From the NCBI RefSeq assembly GCF_035918015.1, contig NZ_CP109132.1, positions 992,001 to 1,056,000 of the forward strand: 64,000 bases of DNA, in the 5' to 3' direction. Positions 7,778-15,765 of this stretch are shown here, in pieces. How positions within the stretch are numbered: the stretch's first letter is position 1; each line of letters begins with the position of its first letter. The translations under genes were made by a program, and so were the position numbers. Under the pieces are notes generated by a model. It did not search any database. It saw only the letters and a list, made by a program, of their open reading frames with translations, and had not been told where the DNA came from. The stretch comes from Streptomyces sp. NBC_01754. Its GTDB lineage: Bacteria; Actinomycetota; Actinomycetes; Streptomycetales; Streptomycetaceae.

Positions 7778-9144
7778 CGCGCGGCCTCCAGCAGCACCTG
7801 GACGGGCTCGCGCCGTAGCGTGCCCGGCGGCAGGTCCGTGAGCCGGACGAAGCGGACCTGCTCGGCCCGGTAGTGGCCGACCTGGCGGACCGAGATCCGC
7901 CAGCCGGGCAGTTCGGCCCGGTCGCCGGGGGCGGGGATGCGGCCCAGCAGGCCGGCGACCAGTCCGGCCACCGTCTCGTACGGCCCCTCGGGCACGTCCA
8001 GGCCTATGCGCCGCAGGGTGAGGACCCGGCAGCTGCCCTCGATGTCCCAGCCGGAGCGTCCGTCGTCGGCGACGACGGGGGTCATGTCGGGACGGTCGGC
8101 ACCTTCGGCGTCGTGCTCGTCGCGCACCTCGCCGACCAGTTCCTCGATGATGTCCTCGAGGGTGACGACACCGGCGGTGCCGCCGTACTCGTCGACCACC
8201 ACGGCGATCGGCTGCTCCTTGCGCAGCCACCGCAGCAGCTGCTCCACCGGCAGGGTCTCCGGAACCAGCAGCGGGGCCACGGCGATACCGCCGACGGGGG
8301 TGCGCTGCCGGTCCCGGCCGGGGACGGCGAGCGCGTCCTTGAGGTAGACCATGCCGACGACCTCGTCGATGCGGTCCCGGTAGACGGGAAAGCGGGAGAG
8401 GCCGGTGGCCCGGGTGAGGTTGAGGACGTCCGCGGCGGTCGCCGAGGACTGGAGGGCGCTGACCTTCACCCGGGGCGTCATGACGTGCTGGGCGGTCAGG
8501 CCGGCCAGCGACAGCGTCCGTACGAAGAGGTCGGCGGTGTCCTGTTCCAGCGTGCCCGCCTCGGCGGAGTGCCGGGCCAGGGAGACCAGTTCGCCGGGAG
8601 TGCGGGCGGAGGCGAGCTCGTCGGTCGGCTCCACGCCCAGCAGGCGCACCAGCCGGTTGGCGGCGGTGTTCAGCACGCTGATCACCGGACGCAGGGCGGC
8701 GGAGAAGCGGTGCTGGGGACCGGCGACGAACCGGGCGACCTGGAGCGGCCGGGAGACCGCCCAGTTCTTCGGGACGAGTTCGCCGATCACCATCTGGACG
8801 GCGGAGGCGAGCAGCATGCCGATCACGACGCTCACTCCGGGGACGGCCCCGCCGGGCAGTCCGGCGGCGGTGAGCGGTCCGGCCAGCAGCTGGGCGAGCG
8901 CCGGTTCGGCGAGCATGCCCACGACCAGTGAGGTGATGGTGATGCCCAGCTGGGTGCCGGAGAGCTGGAAGGAGAGTTCGCGCAGGGCCCCGACGACCGT
9001 GCGGGCCCGGCGGTCGCCTTCGGCGGCGGCGCGCTCGGCGTCCGCACGTTCCACCGTGACGAGCCCGAATTCGGCGGCCACGAAGAAACCGTTGGCGAGG
9101 ATGAGAAGGAATGCCGCGGTGAGCAGCGACAGGGGGGTGGTCAT
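7774..9144 (-). CDS. CNNM/CBS/CorC-domain membrane protein, first of a pair
   Basis: A 456-residue protein with the full architecture: CNNM membrane domain (residues about 1-200, LILANGFFVAAEFGLVTV and VIGELVPKNWAV), paired CBS domains (about 215-335, with VMTPRVKVSAL and VVDEYGGTAGVVTLEDIIEELVG) and a C-terminal CorC_HlyC transporter-associated domain (about 350-440). It is probably a divalent-cation transporter or its regulator in the cell membrane. It is the leading gene of a two-gene operon, with its stop overlapping the start of the shorter paralogue. The 189 bp to its right separates it from the PH-domain gene on the same strand. Confidence 0.9.
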   Translation of the reverse strand: MTTPLSLLTAAFLLILANGFFVAAEFGLVTVERADAERAAAEGDRRARTVVGALRELSFQLSGTQLGITITSLVVGMLAEPALAQLLAGPLTAAGLPGGAVPGVSVVIGMLLASAVQMVIGELVPKNWAVSRPLQVARFVAGPQHRFSAALRPVISVLNTAANRLVRLLGVEPTDELASARTPGELVSLARHSAEAGTLEQDTADLFVRTLSLAGLTAQHVMTPRVKVSALQSSATAADVLNLTRATGLSRFPVYRDRIDEVVGMVYLKDALAVPGRDRQRTPVGGIAVAPLLVPETLPVEQLLRWLRKEQPIAVVVDEYGGTAGVVTLEDIIEELVGEVRDEHDAEGADRPDMTPVVADDGRSGWDIEGSCRVLTLRRIGLDVPEGPYETVAGLVAGLLGRIPAPGDRAELPGWRISVRQVGHYRAEQVRFVRLTDLPPGTLRREPVQVLLEAAR

Positions 9145-9333
9145 GCCGCCGCCTCCGGGGGGAGGGCGGCGCGGGTACTACCGGACGATCCGTCCATTGC
9201 TGGAGGGAGTCACTCCTTGGGTCGCAGTTGTGCCCCGCGGGCCTCATGCGGGCCTGTCGGTGCGGGGCGGGGCGCGCGCGGGGCGCCGCCGTCCTCCAGA
9301 GTAATCAAGAAGAGGCCCTGCGGGGCAGGGGAC

Positions 9334-9810
9334 TCAGCCGTTCCGTGTGCTCTCGTCCGCTCCGGTGCCGTGGGATTCCGCGAGTGCGCGCAGAGCCCGG
9401 GCGTCGCGGATGGCGTGCTCCCGGGCGATTCCGGGCTGGATGCCGAGGGCGGGCATGCTGGTGCCGTCGCTGAGGTCGAGGAAGACCCACGGGTCACCGG
9501 CCCGCAGGTTGACGCTCAGGATCTCCGCCCAGGCCAGCCGGCGCGTCCGGGTGATGTTGACGACCGTGACCCCGTTCTCGTCGGCGACGATCCGGGGCCT
9601 GCCGAGCAGGGCGAGGACGCCGAAGAAGAGCAGGGCGACGAAGACGAAGCTGACCCGCTCCCCCGGGCCGAGGTTCTCCAGGAGCATCGCGATGGCGGTG
9701 ATCACGACGAACATCGCCGCTCCCACGCTCAACAGGACCACCCGGGTGCGGGTGGGCCTGAAGGTGGCCGGGAGGGCGGGGGGTGCGGACCGGGGGGCGG
9801 GGGCGGACAT
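9334..9810 (-). CDS. Small membrane protein with bacterial PH domain
   Basis: A 158-residue protein with two hydrophobic segments (about 28-46, VVLLSVGAAMFVVITAIAML, and about 53-69, VSFVFVALLFFGVLALL). A soluble PH-like fold follows (RIVADENGVTVVNITRTRRLAWAEILSV), typical of the actinobacterial PH-domain proteins found next to hisG/hisE. It lies 34 bp downstream of hisG on the same strand and so probably belongs to that transcript. The function is unknown; nothing in the sequence links it directly to histidine or riboflavin synthesis. Confidence 0.85.
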   Translation of the reverse strand: MSAPAPRSAPPALPATFRPTRTRVVLLSVGAAMFVVITAIAMLLENLGPGERVSFVFVALLFFGVLALLGRPRIVADENGVTVVNITRTRRLAWAEILSVNLRAGDPWVFLDLSDGTSMPALGIQPGIAREHAIRDARALRALAESHGTGADESTRNG

Positions 9811-9844
9811 GGGGGTGCGTCCTTCGTGACTGGGGTCCCTGCCG

Positions 9845-10693
9845 TCAGAGACGGCAGGCGTGGATGGCCGTCGTGAGGATGGCGCGGGCGCCCAGCTCGT
9901 ACAGGTCGTCCATGATCCGCTGGGCCTCCTTGGCGGCGACCATGGAGCGTACGGCGACCCACCCCTCGTGGTGCAGCGGGGAGATCGTCGGTGACTGCAG
10001 GCCGGGGGTGAGGGCCACGGCGCGCTCCAGGTGCTCGACGCGGCAGTCGTAGTCCATCATCACGTAGCTGCGGGCGACCAGGACGCCCTGGAGGCGGCGC
10101 AGGAACTGCTGCACCTTGGGGTCGTCGCCGGGGGCGCCCTTGCGGCGGACCACGACGGCCTCCGAGGTCATGATCGGCTCGCCGACGACCTCCAGGCCCG
10201 CGTTGCGCAGGCTGGTGCCGGTCTCGACGACGTCGGCGATGACCTGGGCGACACCGAGTTCGACGGCGGTCTCGACGGCGCCGTCGAGGTGGACGACGGA
10301 GGCGTCGACACCGGCGTCGGCCAGGTGCCGGGCGACGATGCCCTCGTAGGAGGTGGCGATCGTCATGCCGGTGAAGTCCTGCGGGCCGGTGGCCGTGCCG
10401 GGCTTCGTCGCGTAGCGGAAGGTGGAGCGGGCGAAGCCGAGCTGGAGGATCTCCTCGGCCTGGGCACCGGAGTCCTGGAGCAGGTCGCGGCCGGTGATGC
10501 CGATGTCCAGGCGGCCGGAGCTGACGTAGATCGCGATGTCGCGCGGGCGCAGGTAGAAGAACTCGACCTCGTTCGAGGGGTCGACGAGGACGAGTTCCTT
10601 GGACTCCTTGCGCTGCTGGTAGCCGGCCTCATGGAGCATCGCCATCGCAGGCCCGGAGAGTGAACCCTTGTTGGGGACGGCGATGCGCAGCAT
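9845..10693 (-). CDS. hisG: ATP phosphoribosyltransferase, long form
   Basis: Catalyses the committed step of histidine biosynthesis, joining PRPP to ATP. The product has 282 residues, the length of the hexameric long-form enzyme with its own C-terminal regulatory domain. The N-terminal catalytic part shows MLRIAVPNKGSL, LRPRDIAIYV and DIGITGRDLL. The C-terminal HisG_C part has LQSPTISPLHHEGWVAV and the terminal ILTTAIHACRL segment, consistent with histidine feedback. It lies 54 bp after hisE on the same strand, at the end of the riboflavin gene run. The remaining his genes are not in the window. Confidence 0.97.
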   Translation of the reverse strand: MLRIAVPNKGSLSGPAMAMLHEAGYQQRKESKELVLVDPSNEVEFFYLRPRDIAIYVSSGRLDIGITGRDLLQDSGAQAEEILQLGFARSTFRYATKPGTATGPQDFTGMTIATSYEGIVARHLADAGVDASVVHLDGAVETAVELGVAQVIADVVETGTSLRNAGLEVVGEPIMTSEAVVVRRKGAPGDDPKVQQFLRRLQGVLVARSYVMMDYDCRVEHLERAVALTPGLQSPTISPLHHEGWVAVRSMVAAKEAQRIMDDLYELGARAILTTAIHACRL

Positions 10694-10747
10694 GAGGTCG
10701 GATTTCCTTCGTACGGAGGGAGTCGGGGGGGGAGGTGCGGGCCGTGC

Positions 10748-11020
10748 TCAGAGGTGGGCGTAGACGTCGTCGAGTGAGATACCGCGGGCGACCATCATCA
10801 CCTGGACGTGGTAGAGCAGCTGCGAGATCTCCTCGGCGGCGGCTTCCCTGCCCTCGTGTTCGGCGGCCATCCAGACCTCGGCGGCCTCCTCGACGATCTT
10901 CTTGCCGATGGCATGCACACCCTTGTCCACCAGCTCGGCGGTGCGGGAGGTGGAGGGGTCGCCTTCGGCGGCCTTGAGCTGGAGCTCGGCGAAGAGCTCT
11001 TCGAAGGTTTTGTTCGCCAT
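10748..11020 (-). CDS. hisE: Phosphoribosyl-ATP diphosphatase
   Basis: A 90-residue single-domain protein of the MazG-like all-alpha pyrophosphatase fold. It hydrolyses phosphoribosyl-ATP to phosphoribosyl-AMP, the second histidine step. The metal-binding helix is visible as [17 protein letters not shown], followed by [24 protein letters not shown]. In actinobacteria HisE is separate from HisI, as here. It sits 34 bp after ribH and 54 bp before hisG, making hisE-hisG the tail of the rib transcript or a separately promoted pair. Confidence 0.96.
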   Translation of the reverse strand: MANKTFEELFAELQLKAAEGDPSTSRTAELVDKGVHAIGKKIVEEAAEVWMAAEHEGREAAAEEISQLLYHVQVMMVARGISLDDVYAHL

Positions 11021-11054
11021 GATGGTCCTCAGAATACGGGGTCCGGGACGCCGC

Positions 11055-11540
11055 TCAGCGCCAGGGTTCGCTGACGGTGCGCAGGGTGGCGGCGGTGGCG
11101 ACGGCAGCGGTGACCGCTTCGTGCCCCTTGTCCTCGTTGGAGCCCTTCAGTCCGGCCCGGTCCAGCGCCTGTTCCTCGGTGTCACAGGTGAGGACGCCGA
11201 ATCCGACGGGGACCCCGGTGTCCACGGTGACCTGGGTGAGGCCGCTGGTGACGCCCTGGGAGACGTACTCGAAGTGCGGGGTGCCGCCCCGGATGATCAC
11301 GCCGAGGGCCACGATCGCGTCGTAGCCGCGGCCGGCGAGGACCTTGGCGACCACCGGGAGCTCGAAGCTGCCGGGGACCCGCAGCAGCGTCGGCTCGTCG
11401 ATGCCCAGGTCGTGCAGGGCGCGCAGGGCCCCGTCGACGAGTCCGTCCATGACCTTCTCGTGCCACTGGGCCGCGATCACCGCGACCCGGAGGTCGCCGC
11501 AGTTGCGTACGGACAGTTCGGGTGCGCCCTTGCCGCTCAT
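11055..11540 (-). CDS. ribH: 6,7-dimethyl-8-ribityllumazine synthase
   Basis: A 161-residue icosahedral or pentameric lumazine synthase. It condenses the RibD product with the 3,4-dihydroxybutanone phosphate made by RibBA. Recognisable segments are [22 protein letters not shown], the [13 protein letters not shown] loop, [20 protein letters not shown] with the catalytic His, and [20 protein letters not shown]. It starts 24 bp after ribBA, in the rib operon. The C-terminus after NKGHEA-like residues is about ten residues longer than in E. coli but normal for the genus. Confidence 0.97.
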   Translation of the reverse strand: MSGKGAPELSVRNCGDLRVAVIAAQWHEKVMDGLVDGALRALHDLGIDEPTLLRVPGSFELPVVAKVLAGRGYDAIVALGVIIRGGTPHFEYVSQGVTSGLTQVTVDTGVPVGFGVLTCDTEEQALDRAGLKGSNEDKGHEAVTAAVATAATLRTVSEPWR

Positions 11541-11564
11541 GTCTCTCCTGGTGTTCGTCGGTGC

Positions 11565-12854
11565 TTACTGGTTGCCGCAGGCCGACACGGCGGGCGCGTC
11601 GAGCCAGGGCAGGTCGTGTCCCATGCGGTCGCGCTTGGTACGCAGGTACCGCAGGTTGTGCTCACCCGCCTGGACGGGCATGGCGACGCGGCCGGTGACG
11701 GCGAGCCCGTGCCGGACGAGGGCCGCGGACTTGTCCGGGTTGTTGGTCATCAGCCGCAGGGTGCGCACGCCGAGGTCGGTGAGGATCTGCGCGCCGGCGG
11801 CGTAGTCCCGGGCGTCGGCGGGCAGGCCGAGTTCGAGGTTGGCGTCCAGGGTGTCCAAGCCGCGCTCCTGGAGTTCGTACGCACGCAGCTTGGACAGCAG
11901 TCCGATGCCCCGGCCCTCGTGTCCGCGCAGATAGACGACCACGCCGCGCCCCTCGGCCGTGACCCGGTCCATGGAGGCGTGCAGCTGGGGGCCGCAGTCG
12001 CAGCGCTGGGAGGCGAAGATGTCGCCGGTCAGGCACTCGGAGTGGACCCGGACCAGGACGTCCTGGCCGTCGTCGATGTCCCCGTGCACGAGGGCGACGT
12101 GTTCCACTCCGTCGACGGTGGAGCGGTAGCCGTACGCGGTGAACGGGCCGAAGGCGGTGGGCAGCCGGACCTCCGCCTCGCGGCGGACGGTCGGCTCGGC
12201 GCTGCGGCGGTAGGCGATCAGGTCCTCGATGGAGATGATCGTGAGGCCGTGCTTGCGGGCGAACGGGACGAGCTCCGGCAGCCGCAGCATCACCCCGTCC
12301 TCGCCGGCGATCTCCACGATGGCCCCGGCGGGCCTCAGCCCGGCGAGCCGGGCGAGGTCGACCGCGGCCTCGGTGTGGCCGTCGCGGACGAGCACACCGC
12401 CGGCCCGGGCGCGCAGCGGGAAGATGTGGCCGGGCCGTACGAAGTCTCCCGGACCGGCCTCGCCGCCCGCCAGCATCCGGAGCGTGGTGGCGCGGTCGGC
12501 GGCGGAGATCCCGGTGGTGACGCCGTGGCCGGCCCCGGCGTCGACGGAGACGGTGAAGGCGGTGCTCATCGACTCGGTGTTGTGGGCGACCATCTGCGGG
12601 AGTCCGAGGCGTTCCAGCTCGTCGCTCTCCATGGGCGCGCAGATCAGGCCGCGGCACTCGCTCATCATGAACGCGACGATCTCGGGGGTGGCCTTCTCGG
12701 CGGCGACGACGAGGTCGCCCTCGTTCTCCCGGTTCTCGTCGTCGACGACCACGACGGGCCGGCCGGCGGCGATGTCGCGGACCGCCTGGGCTACTGGGTC
12801 GAGCGAGAGGCCGTCGAGGAGGTTCTCGTGGGGCCGTGCGGGACGGTCGGTCAT
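11565..12854 (-). CDS. ribBA: Bifunctional 3,4-dihydroxy-2-butanone-4-phosphate synthase / GTP cyclohydrolase II
   Basis: A 429-residue fusion that feeds both precursors into riboflavin synthesis. The N-terminal DHBP synthase domain (about 10-210) has the acidic [12 protein letters not shown] loop and [15 protein letters not shown]. The C-terminal GTP cyclohydrolase II domain (about 215-410) carries the zinc cysteines in [19 protein letters not shown] and the [10 protein letters not shown] catalytic motif. ATG 12854 overlaps the TGA of the upstream transporter gene as ATGA. A much longer open frame extends upstream, but conserved sequence begins only at MTDRPARP. Confidence 0.97.
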   Translation of the reverse strand: MTDRPARPHENLLDGLSLDPVAQAVRDIAAGRPVVVVDDENRENEGDLVVAAEKATPEIVAFMMSECRGLICAPMESDELERLGLPQMVAHNTESMSTAFTVSVDAGAGHGVTTGISAADRATTLRMLAGGEAGPGDFVRPGHIFPLRARAGGVLVRDGHTEAAVDLARLAGLRPAGAIVEIAGEDGVMLRLPELVPFARKHGLTIISIEDLIAYRRSAEPTVRREAEVRLPTAFGPFTAYGYRSTVDGVEHVALVHGDIDDGQDVLVRVHSECLTGDIFASQRCDCGPQLHASMDRVTAEGRGVVVYLRGHEGRGIGLLSKLRAYELQERGLDTLDANLELGLPADARDYAAGAQILTDLGVRTLRLMTNNPDKSAALVRHGLAVTGRVAMPVQAGEHNLRYLRTKRDRMGHDLPWLDAPAVSACGNQ

Positions 12855-13495
12855 GCCGTGGCTCCTTCCATTGCGGGTGTCCGGGTACGCAGCCACCAGT
12901 CGCGCATGCCCCACAGGACGAGCGCGCCGTAGACCACGTAGATGAGACCGGAGAAGGCGAGCCCGCTGTGGAAGTTGAGCGGGACGCCGACGAGGTCGAC
13001 GAGCAGCCAGGCGAACCAGAACTCGACCATGCCCCGGGCCTGGGCGACCATCGCCACGAGGGTGCCGGCGAAGATGTACGCGTCGGCCCACGGGCTCCAG
13101 GACAGGGACGGGAAGACGGTGAACAGCCCGCCGACCACGAGGGTGCCGAGCGCGGCGGCGCCGAGCAGGTAGCCGCGCTCGCGCCAGGTGGCGAAGCGCA
13201 CGGCCAGCGAACCGTCCTGGGCCCGCCGCCTGCCGCGGGTCCACTGCTGCCAGCCCCATACGGCGACGGCGACGACGATCAGCTGCTTGCCGACGCTGCC
13301 GGCCTGCTGCACGGAGACGTTGGCGGCGATCAGGACGAGGCCGGACAGGAGCTGGGCGGGCCAGGTCCACACCGAGCGGAGCCAGCCCAGGGCCAGGGCG
13401 ATCAGGCCGATGGTGTTGCCGAGCATGTCCGACCAGATGATGTGCTGCCCGAACGCGGTGAACGCCTCCGAGTTCAGCCAGTCCACGGTGCTCAT
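12851..13495 (-). CDS. ribM: PnuC-family vitamin transporter, probably the riboflavin importer RibM
   Basis: A 214-residue membrane protein with about seven hydrophobic spans. It has PnuC-like features such as [18 protein letters not shown] and [21 protein letters not shown]. PnuC proteins are facilitators for nicotinamide riboside and related vitamins. Members encoded inside riboflavin operons of Streptomyces and Corynebacterium are the RibM riboflavin (and roseoflavin) transporters. Here it overlaps ribE upstream (ATGA at 13492-13495) and ribBA downstream, and is under the same FMN riboswitch. That context, more than the sequence alone, supports RibM over a nicotinamide riboside role. Confidence 0.88.
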   Translation of the reverse strand: MSTVDWLNSEAFTAFGQHIIWSDMLGNTIGLIALALGWLRSVWTWPAQLLSGLVLIAANVSVQQAGSVGKQLIVVAVAVWGWQQWTRGRRRAQDGSLAVRFATWRERGYLLGAAALGTLVVGGLFTVFPSLSWSPWADAYIFAGTLVAMVAQARGMVEFWFAWLLVDLVGVPLNFHSGLAFSGLIYVVYGALVLWGMRDWWLRTRTPAMEGATA

Positions 13496-14112
13496 GCGAC
13501 CGGCTCCCCGGACCCTGGCCGCGCGTTCGCCCCGAGCAGCCGCTCGACGTACTTGGCGAGGACGTCCACCTCGAGGTTGACGGGGTCGCCGGGCCCCTTG
13601 ATGCCGAGCGTGGTCAGGGCGAGGGTGGTGGGGATCAGGCTGATGGTGAAGTGGTCGGGGGCCGCGTCGACGACGGTGAGGCTGACGCCGTCGACCGTGA
13701 TCGAGCCCTTCTCGACCACGTAGCGGGCCAGGCCCCCGGGAAGGGAGACCTTCACGATCTCCCAGTGCTCGGAGGGCCGGCGCTCCACGATGTGGCCGGT
13801 GCCGTCCACATGGCCCTGGACGAGGTGCCCGCCGAGCCGGCCGCCGAGCGCCAGGGGGCGCTCCAGGTTGACCCGGGAACCGGTGGCCAGGGCGCCGAGG
13901 GCGGAGCGGTGGAGCGTCTCGGCCATCACGTCGGCGGTGAACTCGCCCCCGTCGAGGTCCACGACGGTGAGGCAGACTCCGTTGACGGCGATGGAGTCGC
14001 CGTGCTTGGCGCCTTCGGTGACCAGGGGGCCGCGCAGTCGGAAGCGGGAGGCGTCGCCGAGCTGTTCGACGGCGGTGACCTCACCCAGTTCTTCGACGAT
14101 TCCGGTGAACAC
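13492..14112 (-). CDS. ribE: Riboflavin synthase, alpha subunit type
   Basis: A 206-residue protein with the internal duplication of riboflavin synthase, which dismutates two lumazine molecules to riboflavin. Both lumazine-binding repeats are visible. The first begins [12 protein letters not shown] with [12 protein letters not shown] (about 40-50), and the second has [18 protein letters not shown] (about 135-150). It starts immediately after ribD and overlaps ribM by four bases. The gene is called ribC or ribE in different genomes; the reaction is not in doubt. Confidence 0.97.
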   Translation of the reverse strand: MFTGIVEELGEVTAVEQLGDASRFRLRGPLVTEGAKHGDSIAVNGVCLTVVDLDGGEFTADVMAETLHRSALGALATGSRVNLERPLALGGRLGGHLVQGHVDGTGHIVERRPSEHWEIVKVSLPGGLARYVVEKGSITVDGVSLTVVDAAPDHFTISLIPTTLALTTLGIKGPGDPVNLEVDVLAKYVERLLGANARPGSGEPVA

Positions 14113-15210
14113 TCAGTTTCCCTTCGGGGGGACGGGGACGGCGGTGACGCGCAGATCGGGGCCGATGCGGACGGTCTCGGTCACCTCGAGGCGCAGCGCC
14201 TGGGAGAGGGTGGAGATTCCGGCGTCGGCGAGGGCGGCGGGGCCCGCGCCGAGGAGGACCGGAGCGAGGTAGCCGACGACGGTGTCGACCGCCCCGGCGG
14301 CGACGAAGGAGCCTGCCAGCACGGGTCCGCCTTCGAGGAGTACGGAGCGGACGCCGCGTACGTGCAGGGCGGCGAGCAGGGCCGGGACGTCCAGACCCGG
14401 GCCGGTGGCGGCACGCGGCAGCCGCAGGACGGAGTCCGGGGGCAGGTGGGCGGTGTCCGCGTCCCCGGCGACCGCGATCAGGGTGGGCGCGGTGCCGTCG
14501 AGGACCCGGGCGCCGGGCCGCACCGCCGTGGCGCCGGTGTCCACGACGACCCGGAGCGGCTGGACGGCGCCGTCGACGCCCCGCACCCCCAGCTGGGGGT
14601 CGTCGGCGCGGGCCGTACCGGATCCGACCACGACGGCGTCGGACTCGGCACGCAGCCGGTGCACGTCGGCGCGGGACTCCGCCGAGGTGATCCAGCGGCT
14701 GGTGGCGTCGGCGGCCGCCACCCGGCCGTCGAGGGTGGCCGCGTACTTCCACCGCACGTACGGGCGGTGCAGGCGTACCGAGGTGAGCCAGGCGGTGTTG
14801 CCGGCCTCCGCCTCGTCGGCGAGGAGGCCCTCCTCCACCTGGACGCCCGCGGCGCGCAGGGTGTCCGCGCCACCGGTGGCCCGCGGGTTCGGGTCGCCGA
14901 CCGCGTACACGACGCGGCGGACTCCGGCGTCGAGGAGCGCCTGGGCGCAGGGGCCGGTGCGGCCTGTGTGGTCGCAGGGTTCGAGCGTCACGTAGGCGGT
15001 GCCGCCGCGGGCCTTCGCGCCCGCCTCGCGCAGGGCGTGGACCTCGGCGTGCGGCCCCCCGGCGTGCCGGTGGAAGCCCTCGCCGGCCGGCTGCCCGGCC
15101 GCGTCGAGGACGACGCAGCCGACGACCGGATTGGGGCTGGTGGCGCCGAGACCGCGGGCCGCGAGCACGATCGCGCGCCGCATGGCGGTGATGTCGGCCG
15201 TGGTGGCCAC
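14113..15210 (-). CDS. ribD: Bifunctional pyrimidine deaminase / uracil reductase
   Basis: A 365-residue enzyme performing deamination and side-chain reduction in riboflavin synthesis. The N-terminal deaminase has the zinc motifs HAEVHAL and YVTLEPCDHTGRTGPC (about 48-85). The C-terminal reductase begins near residue 150 with RPYVRWKYAATLDGRVA and includes LLEGGPVLAGSF. I chose GTG 15210 because AGGAGG lies just before it and homology begins there, although the frame stays open further upstream. It is the first gene behind the FMN riboswitch, with a 162-base leader between. Confidence 0.95.
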   Translation of the reverse strand: MATTADITAMRRAIVLAARGLGATSPNPVVGCVVLDAAGQPAGEGFHRHAGGPHAEVHALREAGAKARGGTAYVTLEPCDHTGRTGPCAQALLDAGVRRVVYAVGDPNPRATGGADTLRAAGVQVEEGLLADEAEAGNTAWLTSVRLHRPYVRWKYAATLDGRVAAADATSRWITSAESRADVHRLRAESDAVVVGSGTARADDPQLGVRGVDGAVQPLRVVVDTGATAVRPGARVLDGTAPTLIAVAGDADTAHLPPDSVLRLPRAATGPGLDVPALLAALHVRGVRSVLLEGGPVLAGSFVAAGAVDTVVGYLAPVLLGAGPAALADAGISTLSQALRLEVTETVRIGPDLRVTAVPVPPKGN

Positions 15211-15372
15211 CGGGTCCTCCTGCCTCTTCGGGCACGGACTCCGGGGCCTGTCGATGACGACAGAAGTAGCGGAACGCGACAGGGAACGCCGAAACCGAAG
15301 GCAGGGAAGGGCTCGACCGGAAGAACCCGGTGAGCCGGCCCGCCGACGGCGGCGTACCTGTGACGGCCCGCC

Positions 15373-15499
15373 GCGCACTGCCTCCCATCCGGACTTTAAC
15401 CGTCGGTCCAGGAATCTCACCTGGTCAACCGGCCGCTGGATGCGGACGGGTCGCGGACTGTAACCGCCGGTTCGGAATTGCACCGACCCCGGAGTGCGC
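15373..15499 (-). promoter_or_regulatory. FMN riboswitch (RFN element)
   Basis: On the minus strand the conserved RFN blocks appear in order: GGGTCGGTGCAATTCC, then ACCGGCGGTTACAGTCCGCG, a variable arm, CCAGGTGAGATTCCTGGACC, and CGACGGTTAAAGTCCGGATG. The closing P1 helix pairs GCGCACT (revcomp of 15493-15499) with AGTGCGC (revcomp of 15373-15379). It lies 162 bases upstream of ribD and is expected to turn the rib genes and the RibM transporter down when FMN is plentiful. Whether it acts on transcription or translation is not obvious: 15211-15372 has GC-rich hairpin potential but no clear U-tract. Confidence 0.95.
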
Positions 15500-15611
15500 T
15501 GCTACTGGTACATGACTCATTGTGCCACGGCCGGCTCCCGGTCGAACAGGGGCCCGGCATGGCACGGCTCACAGGCGCGGGACCCGCACTCGCGGCCGCC
15601 CGGATCCCGAA

Positions 15612-15654
15612 ATGGTTCAGACCTATTGACTCATTGGTCTAGTCCTCTTAACGT
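15612..15654 (+). promoter_or_regulatory. Chitinase promoter with two DasR-like direct repeats
   Basis: Two related 12-mers, TGGTTCAGACCT (15613-15624) and TGGTCTAGTCCT (15635-15646), lie in direct orientation 22 bp apart. They match the direct repeats of Streptomyces chitinase promoters and the core of the DasR responsive element (TGGTCTAGACCA). A promoter TTGACT (15626-15631) - 17 bp - TAACGT (15649-15654) lies between and over the second repeat. Binding there would block transcription, consistent with relief by glucosamine-6-phosphate. The site call is by consensus similarity. Confidence 0.65.
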
Positions 15655-15765
15655 CTGCGTCACCTCCGAGGAACGTCTGCCCGGGTGTGCGCACACCCGG
15701 ATCCCCATTTGCAACTCCCCCTTTCTCCAGTTGTGTTCAGCCGACCTCCCCAGGAGGAACAACAC

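Noticed and set aside
11565..13370. 601-codon version of RibBA with a long N-terminal extension
   Set aside because: The extra 170 codons are a shadow of ribM. ATG 12854 overlaps the ribM stop as ATGA and begins the conserved domain.
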